From Paenibacillus profundus (lineage in GTDB: Bacteria > Bacillota > Bacilli > Paenibacillales > Paenibacillaceae): 64,000 nucleotides of DNA. The translations under genes were made by a program, and so were the position numbers. Shown here piece by piece: positions 34,709 to 44,166 of the stretch. Within the stretch, counting starts at the first letter, position 1, and every line of letters begins with the position of its first letter. The stretch lies in assembly GCF_021369635.1 (NCBI RefSeq), contig NZ_JAJNBZ010000004.1, positions 186,001 to 250,000 on the forward strand, read 5' to 3'. The notes under the pieces were generated by a model. The model worked only from the letters and a program-made list of their open reading frames with translations, was not told the origin of the DNA and did not search any database.

Positions 34709-35764
34709 GTGAAATCTATAAAGATTGGTGACAGAGAAATTGGAAATTCCTATTCAAGCTTCATTGTTGCTGAAATAGGTGCAAATCATAATCTGGATAT
34801 GGATTTGATTAGACAAACGATTGATGCTGCCGCCCTATGCGGAGTGGACGCAGTCAAGTTCCAGACCTATACTCCCGAAGAATTATTAGCTGATGTGGAT
34901 CGTATTATTACTTGGGGACCTAAAGGTTCAGAGGTGACGGAACCGATTTCCGAAATGTTCAGAAAGTTGTCCTTACCGAGGGAATGGCATGAGGAAGTGT
35001 TTGGATATGTAAAAGAAAAAGGCCTCATTGCGTTTTCAACGCCTTTCAGCGTAGAAGGTTTGAATTTTTTAAACGAAACATTACATACTCCATGTATTAA
35101 AATTGCTGCATCTGATGTGAATTATACGGAGTTGCTTCAAAATGTCGGAAAAACAGGTAAACCTGTTATGTTATCTCTTGGGAAATGTACGCTTTCAGAA
35201 GCTGACATGGCCATTGAGATGTTATTTGAAAACGGGACGAAAGAACTGGTTGTTATGCACTGTGTAGCACAGTATCCTTCTCCCATGGAGGAAATGAACT
35301 TAAAAGTCATTGAGAGTTTGAAAACCCTCTATCCTGAGTGTGTTATTGGTTTTTCAGATCATTCTTTAGGAATCACCGCTGCGCTAGGAGCCGTAGCATT
35401 AGGTGCAAGGGTCATCGAAAAGCATTTTACCTTAGATAAAAGCCTAAGCGGACCGGATCATTGGTTCAGCATGGATCCGAAAGAAATGGAGTCGTTAGTT
35501 CAAGAAATTCGGAATTTAGAAGCTGCAATGGGACATCCAAGAAAAAGAATTCTATCTTGTGAAAAATCAGAGCGAAGAACATCGGTGCGCTCCTTAGTTC
35601 TCGCGAAAGAAATTAAGGAAGGTGAAGTACTTAGTGAAGAGCATTTGAAAATGGTGCGTCCGGGTACTGGAATTTCACCATTTGATGTTGAAAAAGTTGT
35701 AGGTCTACACGTCACCAGATCCTTAAGCAAAAATACCGTATTAACATGGGAGCATTTTAAGTGA
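34709..35764 (+). CDS. pseI: Pseudaminic acid synthase (NeuB/PseI family)
   Basis: A 351-aa enzyme condensing a 6-deoxy-hexosamine with phosphoenolpyruvate to give the nine-carbon acid. NeuB TIM-barrel landmarks are FIVAEIGANHN near residue 17, AVKFQTYTPEELL near 46, GFSDHSLGITAALGAVALGA near 214-233 and EKHFTLD. A C-terminal SAF/antifreeze-like domain starts near residue 285 (RSLVLAKEIKEGEVLSEEHL). GTG 34709 has GAGGTGA 5 bases upstream; GTG 34700 overlaps that site. Pse rather than Leg specificity rests on the pathway context. Confidence 0.88.
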   Translation: MKSIKIGDREIGNSYSSFIVAEIGANHNLDMDLIRQTIDAAALCGVDAVKFQTYTPEELLADVDRIITWGPKGSEVTEPISEMFRKLSLPREWHEEVFGYVKEKGLIAFSTPFSVEGLNFLNETLHTPCIKIAASDVNYTELLQNVGKTGKPVMLSLGKCTLSEADMAIEMLFENGTKELVVMHCVAQYPSPMEEMNLKVIESLKTLYPECVIGFSDHSLGITAALGAVALGARVIEKHFTLDKSLSGPDHWFSMDPKEMESLVQEIRNLEAAMGHPRKRILSCEKSERRTSVRSLVLAKEIKEGEVLSEEHLKMVRPGTGISPFDVEKVVGLHVTRSLSKNTVLTWEHFK

Positions 35765-36786
35765 TAATTGTTTATTCCGTTGGCAATTCAAAGATTGGAA
35801 TTGGAAATGTAAGCAGATCATCCTCTTTATTTAAAGAATTTTTGAAAAATAATTTAGTTCATGTAAAAGATATTCATTTTGTATGTGAGGCTTCTCCTGA
35901 TGTGTTGAAACAATTTCAACTCGATGCATTGCCAAGAGTTACTGCGACGAGAGATAAATCGGAATCGTTTAAACTGATTCATTCACTAATAATGAGTTCA
36001 CAAAAAAAATGCTTGTTTATAGTTGATGCGCCTAATTTATCATATGCTGACAGGAAATTGCTCACTTCGTATGGAATTGACAAGTTTATATTTCTGACTG
36101 ACAATAACGTAGATGTATTCCAGCCTGACTTTTTCATTGATACAGATATATTTCCAAAAAAATATTCTTACGATTTTCCTATCGAAATTATTTCAGGTTC
36201 TAAGTACCATATCATGCGGGATGACTTACTTGAACATAAGAAAAGTAGTTTGCCAGAAAAACAGCCTATACAGAGTGTGTTTGTATGCTTTGGCGGGGCT
36301 GATCCTGCATTTTATACAGAATGGTTTTACGAAAATATTGCACTAAATAATAAATATTCCGAAATACATTTTACGTTTGCTCTTGGCCCTTCTTTTTCCA
36401 ATTCTAGGGTAGGAAAGCTAATTTGTATAAATGATAGGGCTGTGATTCTCAAATGCCCCAATATGGTACATGAAATATTAAATCATGACCTTGTAATCAC
36501 TTTGGGCGGACTTACAACTTATGAAGCCATGTATATTGGAACACCAGTTTGTGCTATTGAATGGTCCTATATGGCTCCGTACGTAAGAAAACTTCATGAC
36601 TACAATTATATTGAAAATTTAGGGGCACCCGAGCGAGTAAATGATGCGTTTGAAAGAATAATTGATAAAAGCGAAGTTCTATTTAAAAAGATGGAACACT
36701 CGTGGAGGACGTTGGATGGATTGGGTGCGGAACGGGTAGTTAAATACATGATAAGTAAAAAGGAATTAATGGATTATTTCGATTGA
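35761..36786 (+). CDS. pseG: UDP-sugar hydrolase, PseG/SpsG type
   Basis: A 341-aa GT28-like protein. PseG removes UDP from the 2,4-diacylated intermediate before the synthase step. The glycine-rich C-terminal nucleotide site is visible (VFVCFGGADP near residue 176, VITLGGLTTYEAMYIGTPV near 243), as is the N-terminal ...GIGNVSRSSSLFKEF segment in place of the usual G.GH; the expected GxGHxxR His is replaced by Asn-Val here (GIGNVSR), which could alter activity. GTG start overlaps the pseI stop by 4 bases. It is the last gene of the tightly packed island. Confidence 0.75.
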   Translation: MIIVYSVGNSKIGIGNVSRSSSLFKEFLKNNLVHVKDIHFVCEASPDVLKQFQLDALPRVTATRDKSESFKLIHSLIMSSQKKCLFIVDAPNLSYADRKLLTSYGIDKFIFLTDNNVDVFQPDFFIDTDIFPKKYSYDFPIEIISGSKYHIMRDDLLEHKKSSLPEKQPIQSVFVCFGGADPAFYTEWFYENIALNNKYSEIHFTFALGPSFSNSRVGKLICINDRAVILKCPNMVHEILNHDLVITLGGLTTYEAMYIGTPVCAIEWSYMAPYVRKLHDYNYIENLGAPERVNDAFERIIDKSEVLFKKMEHSWRTLDGLGAERVVKYMISKKELMDYFD

Positions 36787-36811
36787 CAACGCTTCCATCC
36801 AGTGATATAGT
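36783..36811 (+). promoter_or_regulatory. Sigma-A promoter of the cold-shock gene
   Basis: TTGACA 36783-36788, 17-bp spacer, TATAGT 36806-36811. The -35 overlaps the stop codon of the PseG-type gene. A ~50-nt leader follows. Confidence 0.8.
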
Positions 36812-36868
36812 CAAACTTGTGAAGAACAAATCTTCACGGCATTTGAAGATGAAGGGAATGTTATCGAC

Positions 36869-37066
36869 ATGCAAGGTAAAGTAAAATGGTTTAACGCTGA
36901 GAAGGGTTATGGCTTTATCGAAACTGCAGAAGGAAACGACGTATTCGTTCACTTCTCCGCAATCCAAACAGATGGTTTCAAAACTTTGGAAGAAGGTCAA
37001 GCAGTAGAATTCGATATCGTGGAAGGCGCTCGCGGTCCACAAGCGGCTAACGTAATCAAATTGTAA
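36869..37066 (+). CDS. Cold-shock protein (CspA/CspB family)
   Basis: A 65-aa single OB-fold RNA chaperone. Both RNA-binding motifs are intact: KGYGFIE and VFVHFSAI. The N-terminus [15 protein letters not shown] is standard. It has a strong promoter of its own and its own terminator. Its base composition resembles the chromosome at large rather than the AT-rich genes on both sides, so it looks like a housekeeping gene caught in, or bounding, the glycosylation island. Confidence 0.95.
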   Translation: MQGKVKWFNAEKGYGFIETAEGNDVFVHFSAIQTDGFKTLEEGQAVEFDIVEGARGPQAANVIKL

Positions 37067-37112
37067 TCATTCCGGTGTGAGCCGAATTATATATGATTCC
37101 GATTAGCTCCAC

Positions 37113-37146
37113 ACCCCTGGCTGAATAGCCCGGGGTTTATTTTTTG
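37113..37146 (+). terminator. Terminator of the cold-shock gene
   Basis: ACCCCTGGC (37113-37121) pairs with GCCCGGGGT (37128-37136) with one mismatch, then TTATTTTTT. Confidence 0.88.
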
Positions 37147-37215
37147 TAAAAGTACATCAAATTGAACTAAATTAAGCTGATTTATTCACTTTAATATATA
37201 GATGAGGGACTAAAA

Positions 37216-38163
37216 ATGGAAAATCATTATGAATTCGAAATATCGGGGCACCATAATATCTACACTAACAATCCAAGAAAATATAATATTTATTTTTCAA
37301 CTCCGTCGGCAGGCGTAAACGAGTATACAGGAATTTTATTATTAATACCCGGTTATGGTGGACATTCAAATTCTAACATTTATCGTAAAATGAGGACTCA
37401 ATTTGCCGACGAGCATAACCTTGTTTGTGTACAATGCGATTATTTTGGGCAAGAATTTATGCAACAAGAAGTATTAGAAGAAAATATTGAAAATTTTAAC
37501 GATATGTCTTTTATGCAGGCAATAGATAATATCAATGCCGTATTGTTTGTGGTCTCTATATTAAAAAAGCAAAGTCTAACAATAAACTATGGGAAAGTCA
37601 TTTTATACGGTCAATCTCATGGTGCATATTTATCTTATTTATGCAACGCGTTTGCCCCAGATTTATTTACCATGTTAATAGATAATTCATCTTACCTATA
37701 TCCTATATACTTATTATCAAATAGAAATCTTCAAGTGGGGAACAAGGTATCGAATTTTCATTATATTGCTGCTGACTATCCTAAAGAAAACGAAATATTT
37801 TATTTACCGGTCTTATACTCCAAGTTTAAAAATCAGTGTAAAATAGTAAGCTATAACGGCTCGGATGATCCAATGGTACCATGGGATTCAAAAGCAAAGT
37901 TCTGCCAAAATATTCATCAATGTCATTTTGAATTAATAACTGCCGATAAGATTGATGGATTAATGTTTAAATCAACTGCTCACGGCCTAGGTGCCGACTT
38001 CATATATTTGTTTAATCATACCCTAGTTCATCATGATGATCTTGAAAGGAAAAATGAACTAAACTTACAGACTTTTTTCTTACAAACTAACGAACATCGT
38101 TTTGAACTAAATTACGACACTGACTTACTTCAGTTCTCTGCCTTAATTTTGTCTAATTCATAA
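37216..38163 (+). CDS. Alpha/beta-hydrolase-fold protein, DUF2920-like
   Basis: A 315-aa protein with an alpha/beta-hydrolase arrangement: LLLIPGYGGHS near residue 36 (oxyanion region), nucleophile elbow LYGQSHGAYLSYL near 131 (Ser in GQSHG), a possible acid in GSDDPMVPWD near 217, and a candidate His in STAHGLGADF near 255. This pattern resembles DUF2920 proteins, which I associate with flagellar glycosylation loci in Campylobacter. Strongly AT-rich like the island upstream. A role in removing or transferring acyl groups on the flagellar sugar is speculative. No signal peptide. Confidence 0.65.
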   Translation: MENHYEFEISGHHNIYTNNPRKYNIYFSTPSAGVNEYTGILLLIPGYGGHSNSNIYRKMRTQFADEHNLVCVQCDYFGQEFMQQEVLEENIENFNDMSFMQAIDNINAVLFVVSILKKQSLTINYGKVILYGQSHGAYLSYLCNAFAPDLFTMLIDNSSYLYPIYLLSNRNLQVGNKVSNFHYIAADYPKENEIFYLPVLYSKFKNQCKIVSYNGSDDPMVPWDSKAKFCQNIHQCHFELITADKIDGLMFKSTAHGLGADFIYLFNHTLVHHDDLERKNELNLQTFFLQTNEHRFELNYDTDLLQFSALILSNS

Positions 38164-38262
38164 TTGACTTGATGATGTTTCACCCCCTCCGGACAAGGGT
38201 ATAAAAGTATACGGAATTGTAAACGAATTGTAACCGTTTTTTTCGTTCCGTGCCGAAATATA

Positions 38263-38271
38263 TGTTATAAT
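38263..38271 (+). promoter_or_regulatory. Extended -10 promoter of hpf
   Basis: TG at 38263-38264 followed by TATAAT at 38266-38271, about 26 bases before the hpf start region; no clear -35. Confidence 0.45.
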
Positions 38272-38296
38272 ATAGACATCAAAGGAGGAGTGTCCT

Positions 38297-38839
38297 ATGA
38301 ATTATAAAGTTCGAGGTCAGAACATTGAAGTTACAGACGCGCTACTTGACTATGTCGAGAAGAAATTAAGTCGACTGGAACGGTATTTTGAAGCTCCCCC
38401 TACTTCAGACGTTAACGTGACGTTGAGCGTGATTCGTGATCTACACATTGTTGAAGTAACCATTCCATTAACAGGCTTGCTTCTCCGGGCGGAACACCGC
38501 AGTAAGGATATGTATTCTTCTATTGATTCCGTTGTGGATAAGCTGGAGCGCCAAATTCGCAAGCATAAGACGAAGGTGAACCGGAAATTCCGCCAATCGG
38601 GAAGCGCGGACCATCTGTTCAGCGACGAAGTGACACAGCTCCCTGCGGGTGAAGAGGATATGCTCGAAGTTGTGCGGACGAAGCGATTTACGCTGAAGCC
38701 GATGGACGTGGAAGAAGCTATCCTGCAGATGAATATGATCGGACATAATTTCTTCGTGTTCTCCAATTCGGAGAGTAAAGAAGTGAACGTGGTGTACCGT
38801 CGGAACGACGGCCGCTATGGGCTAATAGAACAAGGCTAA
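38297..38839 (+). CDS. hpf: Long-form ribosome hibernation promoting factor
   Basis: A 180-aa protein with an N-terminal RaiA/YfiA domain (MNYKVRGQNIEVTDALLDYVEKK) and a C-terminal dimerisation domain (RTKRFTLKPMDVEEAILQMNMIGHNFFVF). The long form pairs 70S ribosomes into inactive 100S dimers in stationary phase. AAAGGAGGAG precedes the ATG. It is the neighbour of secA, as in Bacillus (yvyD-secA-prfB order). Confidence 0.95.
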   Translation: MNYKVRGQNIEVTDALLDYVEKKLSRLERYFEAPPTSDVNVTLSVIRDLHIVEVTIPLTGLLLRAEHRSKDMYSSIDSVVDKLERQIRKHKTKVNRKFRQSGSADHLFSDEVTQLPAGEEDMLEVVRTKRFTLKPMDVEEAILQMNMIGHNFFVFSNSESKEVNVVYRRNDGRYGLIEQG

Positions 38840-38903
38840 GAACGGGACAGCGAATCTGGAATTGAGAATTAGCAGAGACTGCACCTGATACCAAAAAAGG
38901 ACT

Positions 38904-38936
38904 GAGCCTAATTCCACAACGGAATGGGCTCTTTTC
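38904..38936 (+). terminator. Terminator of hpf
   Basis: GAGCCTAATTCC (38904-38915) pairs with GGAATGGGCTC (38921-38931) with one bulge, then TTTT. Confidence 0.85.
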
Positions 38937-39219
38937 GCGTATAATAGAGGTAGTCATTGCTCCTTTGAACGTAATTAATATAGTATTATGGAAGCTTCAT
39001 ATCACTTACGAAATCAGTCAGACTCCCACCATATTGCTGTATCGGCATGAAAATGTACGCAAAACGTATGAAAACTTGCCTGGCGGCGGTTGCGGGACCT
39101 TGTTGAAACTGTTACAATTTATTGCAAAACAAGTCATTGTCACCGTTCTTTCTCTACAGATCGACCTGAGGGGGAGCGGCCATAAAATCACGATTGGATT
39201 TGCGTGAAAGGGGTTAACC
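38937..39219 (+). other. secA upstream region
   Basis: About 280 bases with no recognised gene. An 80-codon frame (38965-39207) has no ribosome site, unusual composition and no family. I could not place a convincing promoter. Confidence 0.5.
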
Positions 39220-41730
39220 ATGCTAGGAATTGTGAAGAAGATATTCGGCGATGCCAATGAACGCGAAGTGAAGCGGTTAATGAAGACCGTGGAGCTTATC
39301 AGTGGTATGGAACCGGAATTTGAAAAGTTGTCTGATGATCAACTGCGCGCGAAGACAGATGAATTCCGTGAGCGCTTGGAGAAGGGCGACATGCTCGATG
39401 AATTGCTGCCAGAGGCGTTTGCAACGGTACGTGAAGCATCGAAGCGTACGCTAGGCATGCGTCACTATGACGTGCAGCTCCTGGGCGGTATGGTGCTTCA
39501 TGAAGGTAAGATTGCAGAGATGAAGACCGGTGAAGGGAAGACGCTCGTCGGAACGCTTCCTGTTTATTTGAACGCGTTGTCAAGTAAAGGCGTACACGTC
39601 GTTACAGTCAACGATTATTTGGCTACGCGTGACAGTGAAATGATGGCCCAAGTGTACAACTTTTTGGGGATGACTGTCGGCTTGAACTTATCCGGTATGG
39701 ACCATGCGATGAAGCAAGAGGCATATGCCTGCGACATTACGTACGGGACAAACAACGAGTATGGCTTCGACTATCTGCGCGATAATATGGTGCTGTACAA
39801 AGAGCAGATGGTGCAACGTCCGCTCAACTTCGCGATTATTGATGAAGTGGACTCCATTCTTGTTGACGAAGCGCGTACACCGCTCATCATTTCAGGACAA
39901 GCGGCGAAATCGACGGATCTTTACTTCATTGCGGATCGCTTCGTTAGCAAATTGAAGCATGAAGAAGACTACACCATCGACGTGAAGACGCGCCAAGTCG
40001 CGTTGACGGAAGTGGGTGTATCGAAGGCGGAGAAGGCGCTCGGCATCGAGAACTTGTTCGATGTGAAGAATGTTACGATGAACCATCACATTCAGCAGGC
40101 GCTGAAAGCACATTCGATTATGCGCCGTGACGTTGATTATGTCGTGAACGAAGGCGAGATCGTCATCGTCGACGAATTTACGGGCCGTATGATGGCGGGA
40201 CGTCGTTACAGCGATGGATTGCACCAAGCAATCGAAGCGAAGGAACAGCTCGAAGTACAGAACGAGAGCATGACGCTAGCGACGATTACGTTCCAGAACT
40301 ACTTCCGCATGTACCGCAAGCTGGCCGGGATGACCGGTACGGCGAAGACAGAGGAAGAAGAATTCAAGAGCATTTACGGGCTGGAAGTTATCCAAATCCC
40401 TACAAATAAGCCAAACCAGCGGAAAGACTTCCCGGATGTCGTCTACAAGACGGCGAACGCGAAATTCAACGCGGTCGTAGAAGAGATTGTGCAGCGCCAT
40501 CAGAAGCAACAGCCGGTGCTCGTCGGTACGGTATCGATTGAGAACTCTGAGCTGTTGTCCGACAAGCTGCGCAAGAAAGGCATTAAGCACCAAGTCTTGA
40601 ATGCGAAGTACCACCGAGAAGAAGCGGAAATCATTTCGAGCGCGGGTGAACCGAATCAGGTTACGATTGCGACAAACATGGCTGGTCGCGGTACAGACAT
40701 TATTTTGGGCGAGGGCGTATCCGATGTCGGTGGTCTTCATATCGTCGGTACGGAGCGTCATGAGAGCCGTCGTATCGATAACCAGCTGCGTGGCCGTGCC
40801 GGTCGTCAGGGTGACCCAGGCTCTTCGCAGTTCTATCTGTCGCTCGAAGATGAACTGATGCGCCGCTTTGGTGCGGATAACGTACTTGGCATGATGGAAC
40901 GCCTTGGATTCGAAGAGGATCAACCAATTGAATCGAAGCTCATCACGCGTGCTGTAGAGTCCGCTCAGAAGCGCGTCGAAGGCAACAACTTCGACCTGCG
41001 TAAAGTCGTCCTGCAATATGATGATGTTATGAACCAGCAACGCGAAATCATTTATCGCCAGCGCCGTGAAGTGCTGGAAGCAGAAAATATCCGTCAAATT
41101 GTTATGGATATGATTAAGCCGTGCGTGGAACGCGTAGTCAGTGTGCATTGTAACGAAGACGATATTCCAGAGAACTGGGAATTGCAAGAAGTCGTTGATA
41201 ACATGCACCGCAATATGTTGGATGAAGGGACCATCACGAAGGATGACCTGTGGGGCAAAGAGAAGGATGAGATTATCGAGTTCCTCTTTGACAAAGTGAT
41301 GGCTAAATATACGGATCGTGAGGAGCGCATCGGACCTGAACTAGTACGCGAGTTCGAGAAAGTCGTCGTTCTCCGTGCCGTTGACTCCAAGTGGATGGAC
41401 CACATCGATGCGATGGATCACCTGCGTCAAGGGATTCACTTGCGCGCCTACGGTGGTACTGACCCACTGCGCGAGTACCAGTTTGAAGGCTATGAAATGT
41501 TCAACAGCATGGTCGCTTCGATTCAAGAGGAAGTGTCCACCTACATCATGAAGGCGCAAGTTGAGCAAAATGTGGAACGTCAAGCGGTCGTAGACGAGAG
41601 CAAAATGTCGACGAATGCGGAGCCTGGGGAGAAGCGCCCGGTGACGAAGGAAGAATCCGTCGGCCGCAATGATCCTTGTCCGTGCGGCAGCGGCAAGAAA
41701 TATAAGCAGTGCCATGGCAAGCAAGGATAA
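39220..41730 (+). CDS. secA: Preprotein translocase motor SecA
   Basis: An 836-aa ATPase that drives proteins through SecYEG. Walker A is in [11 protein letters not shown] near residue 102, the DEVD box is in [18 protein letters not shown], and the helicase-like second domain contains NMAGRGTDI and [13 protein letters not shown]. The C-terminal zinc-binding tail [18 protein letters not shown] is present. AAAGGGG precedes ATG 39220. Full family length for Bacillota. It exports the surface proteins near the start of the window. Confidence 0.98.
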   Translation: MLGIVKKIFGDANEREVKRLMKTVELISGMEPEFEKLSDDQLRAKTDEFRERLEKGDMLDELLPEAFATVREASKRTLGMRHYDVQLLGGMVLHEGKIAEMKTGEGKTLVGTLPVYLNALSSKGVHVVTVNDYLATRDSEMMAQVYNFLGMTVGLNLSGMDHAMKQEAYACDITYGTNNEYGFDYLRDNMVLYKEQMVQRPLNFAIIDEVDSILVDEARTPLIISGQAAKSTDLYFIADRFVSKLKHEEDYTIDVKTRQVALTEVGVSKAEKALGIENLFDVKNVTMNHHIQQALKAHSIMRRDVDYVVNEGEIVIVDEFTGRMMAGRRYSDGLHQAIEAKEQLEVQNESMTLATITFQNYFRMYRKLAGMTGTAKTEEEEFKSIYGLEVIQIPTNKPNQRKDFPDVVYKTANAKFNAVVEEIVQRHQKQQPVLVGTVSIENSELLSDKLRKKGIKHQVLNAKYHREEAEIISSAGEPNQVTIATNMAGRGTDIILGEGVSDVGGLHIVGTERHESRRIDNQLRGRAGRQGDPGSSQFYLSLEDELMRRFGADNVLGMMERLGFEEDQPIESKLITRAVESAQKRVEGNNFDLRKVVLQYDDVMNQQREIIYRQRREVLEAENIRQIVMDMIKPCVERVVSVHCNEDDIPENWELQEVVDNMHRNMLDEGTITKDDLWGKEKDEIIEFLFDKVMAKYTDREERIGPELVREFEKVVVLRAVDSKWMDHIDAMDHLRQGIHLRAYGGTDPLREYQFEGYEMFNSMVASIQEEVSTYIMKAQVEQNVERQAVVDESKMSTNAEPGEKRPVTKEESVGRNDPCPCGSGKKYKQCHGKQG

Positions 41731-41863
41731 GGCTGCGAAGCCTTAAGCGAATACTAGCTAGCCAATTGACGGAGCATATCCGTCACGACTCATACAACTC
41801 CAGCGACGGGCGGCCTTTGCCGCCCGTTATTTGGGGAGACACTATGGACCGAGGTGAATTACG

Positions 41864-42980
41864 ATGATCGACGCATCCGTACGCCATAATTTGCGAGACA
41901 TCGCCGCGAAACTTACAAACCTTAGGGGGTCTCTTTGACCTCGATCTGAAGCAAGAGATGATTTCCAACTATGAGGAAAAAATGTCGGCTCCCGACTTCT
42001 GGGACGATAATGAGCGGGCGCAGGGCATTATTTCCGAATTAAACGCCGTCAAAGGCAGTGTGGAAGAATATCAGAAGCTGATGCAGGATTATGAAGACGC
42101 GCAGATGATGATCGAGCTGGCGGATGAAGAGGACGATGAGTCCTTGGCAAACGAACTAACGGCGAATGTGGAACAGATTCTCACCCGCGTGGAGAATTTC
42201 GAATTGCAGCTCTTGTTAAGCGAGACGTATGACAAGTTCAACGCGATTTTGGAGCTCCATCCGGGAGCGGGCGGCACCGAGTCGCAGGACTGGGGCCAAA
42301 TGCTGCTGCGCATGTACACGCGTTGGGCGGAGAAGCGCGGCTTCAAGGTCGAGGTGCTGGACTATTTGCCAGGCGATGAAGCGGGTATCAAGAGCGTGAC
42401 GCTGCTTATTAAGGGCTATAACGCGTACGGCTATTTGAAGACGGAGAAAGGGGTACACCGTCTTGTGCGGATTTCCCCATTTGATTCTTCTGGCCGCCGC
42501 CATACTTCGTTCGTCTCTTGTGATGTTGTACCAGAAATTACGGACGATGCCGACATTGAGATTCGTACGGAAGATTTGAAGATTGATACGTATCGTGCCA
42601 GCGGCGCGGGCGGTCAGCATATTAACACTACTGATTCCGCCGTGCGGATTACGCACATCCCGTCGGGTATCGTCGTGACATGCCAGTCGGAACGGTCGCA
42701 GATTAAGAACCGCGATCGCGCGATGACCTTGCTGCGTTCGAAATTGTACGAACGCAAGATTGAAGAACAACGGCAGCAGCTTGCTGAGATCCGTGGCGAG
42801 CAGATGGATATTGCATGGGGCAGCCAGATTCGCTCCTATGTGTTCCATCCGTACAGCATGGTGAAGGACCACCGGACGCAGGTGGAGACGGGGAATGTCG
42901 GCGCTGTCATGGACGGCGATTTGGATGCGTTCATTGAAGCCTATTTACGAACTTTAATACAACCATCGTCAGAAAATTAA
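41864..42980 (+). CDS. prfB: Peptide chain release factor 2, with programmed +1 frameshift
   Basis: A 371-aa RF2 read across an in-frame TGA. Translation starts at ATG 41864 (GAGGTGAA upstream). Codon 24 is CTT at 41933-41935, followed by TGA 41936-41938; slipping by one base continues GAC CTC in the frame that ends at 42980. The slip site CTTTGAC is preceded by an internal Shine-Dalgarno-like AGGGGG at 41924-41929, the classic arrangement by which RF2 controls its own synthesis at UGA. SPF (stop-codon recognition) and GGQ (residues 249-251, peptidyl-tRNA hydrolysis) motifs are intact. Confidence 0.97.
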
Positions 42981-43000
42981 CATGCAGTACACCGACACAA

Positions 43001-43034
43001 ACCTGCGCCGATTTCAATCGGGGCAGGTTTTTTG
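43001..43034 (+). terminator. Terminator of prfB
   Basis: AACCTGC-type left arm with CCGATT pairs with AATCGG-GGCAGGTT, then a six-T run. Confidence 0.85.
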
Positions 43035-43185
43035 CTGCGCTTGATCGCTTTAACTTAACAAAGGCTGCGCATACTATACATATCGGTTCAGCCAATGTTG
43101 TCCATTGGAATAGGTGCAGGGTAATGCCCACACATACAAGCATATCTATTGTATAGAGAGGTATTGCCGATAAAGGAGAGAAACC

Positions 43186-44097
43186 ATGTCCAACTCATCG
43201 AAATCATCTTCCCATTCATCCAAGAAATCTCGGCTCGGTGGCGTGCTCATACCTTACGAGCATCCGATGCGCACCGCGCTCGACTATGTGCTGCTACTCG
43301 TGGGCGCCTTCATTATGGCTTTAACTTTTAACGCCTTGCTGCTCCCGAATCAGATTGCATCTGGGGGAATCTCTGGGTTATCCATTATTTTTCAGAAACA
43401 ATTCGGTTGGAATCCGGCCATAACGCAATATGCATTCAATATTCCATTGTTTATCATTGGTGTATTCTTCTTGGGTAAGCAATTCGGTGCGCGCACCTTC
43501 ATAGGCTCGGTTGCACTCCCGACGTTTATATTCTTAACTGCGCATATCGAGCCGGCGACAGACAATCCGCTGCTGGCGGCTATCTTTGGCGGCATCGGTC
43601 TTGGTCTAGGACTCGGGATTGTGTTCCGCGGACGCGGCTCAACGGGAGGAAATGCGATTTCGGCGCAGCTTCTGCATACGTTCGGGAAGATTAACCTGTC
43701 CCTGGCGGTTGCGATCTGTGATGGAGTCATCATTATTTTGGCAGGCGTGCTGTTGTCCTTCGAAAGCGCCATGTATGCGCTGATTGGCTTATTTGTGACC
43801 AGCAAGATGATCGATATCGTTCAGGTTGGCTTGGGCTATACGAAGGTGGCGTTCATTATTAGTGAAGAGGCGGATCAGTTGGCAGAAGCGATTCTCCATG
43901 ACCTGGACCGCGGCTTGACGAAGCTGAAGGGGGAAGGCGGGTATACAGGCGAGGGGCGCACCGTGCTCATGGTTGTCGTCGGGCAGACGGAGGTCTACAA
44001 GTTGAAGTCGATCGTCCGCTCTGTTGACCCGCAAGCGTTTGTCATTATAAGTGATACGAACGAAGTGCTGGGAGAGGGCTTTCAAATACAAGCCTAA
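43186..44097 (+). CDS. YitT-family membrane protein (DUF161/DUF2179)
   Basis: A 303-aa protein. After a Ser/Lys-rich N-terminus it has five or six hydrophobic segments between residues ~30 and 210 (LDYVLLLVGAFIMALTFNA, the glycine-rich FGGIGLGLGLGIVFRGRGST typical of the family), then a soluble DUF2179 domain (residues ~215-300, GRTVLMVVVGQTEVYKLKSIV). Family members are plasma-membrane proteins without an agreed function. AAAGGAGAG precedes ATG 43186. Monocistronic with its own terminator. Confidence 0.88.
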   Translation: MSNSSKSSSHSSKKSRLGGVLIPYEHPMRTALDYVLLLVGAFIMALTFNALLLPNQIASGGISGLSIIFQKQFGWNPAITQYAFNIPLFIIGVFFLGKQFGARTFIGSVALPTFIFLTAHIEPATDNPLLAAIFGGIGLGLGLGIVFRGRGSTGGNAISAQLLHTFGKINLSLAVAICDGVIIILAGVLLSFESAMYALIGLFVTSKMIDIVQVGLGYTKVAFIISEEADQLAEAILHDLDRGLTKLKGEGGYTGEGRTVLMVVVGQTEVYKLKSIVRSVDPQAFVIISDTNEVLGEGFQIQA

Positions 44098-44115
44098 CAA
44101 CCTAACACCGGGCTT

Positions 44116-44166
44116 AAACGTGATCAGTTGGCAACACATAACGTGTGCCGCTGGTCACGTTTTTTT
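44116..44166 (+). terminator. Terminator of the YitT-family gene
   Basis: A 10-bp stem (ACGTGATCAG 44118-44127 with CTGGTCACGT 44151-44160, one G-U) containing a second inner hairpin, followed by seven T. Confidence 0.88.

Noticed and set aside
38965-39207. An 80-codon ORF upstream of secA
   Set aside because: No ribosome site, no recognisable family, and composition unlike a conserved gene; it lies in the secA leader region.
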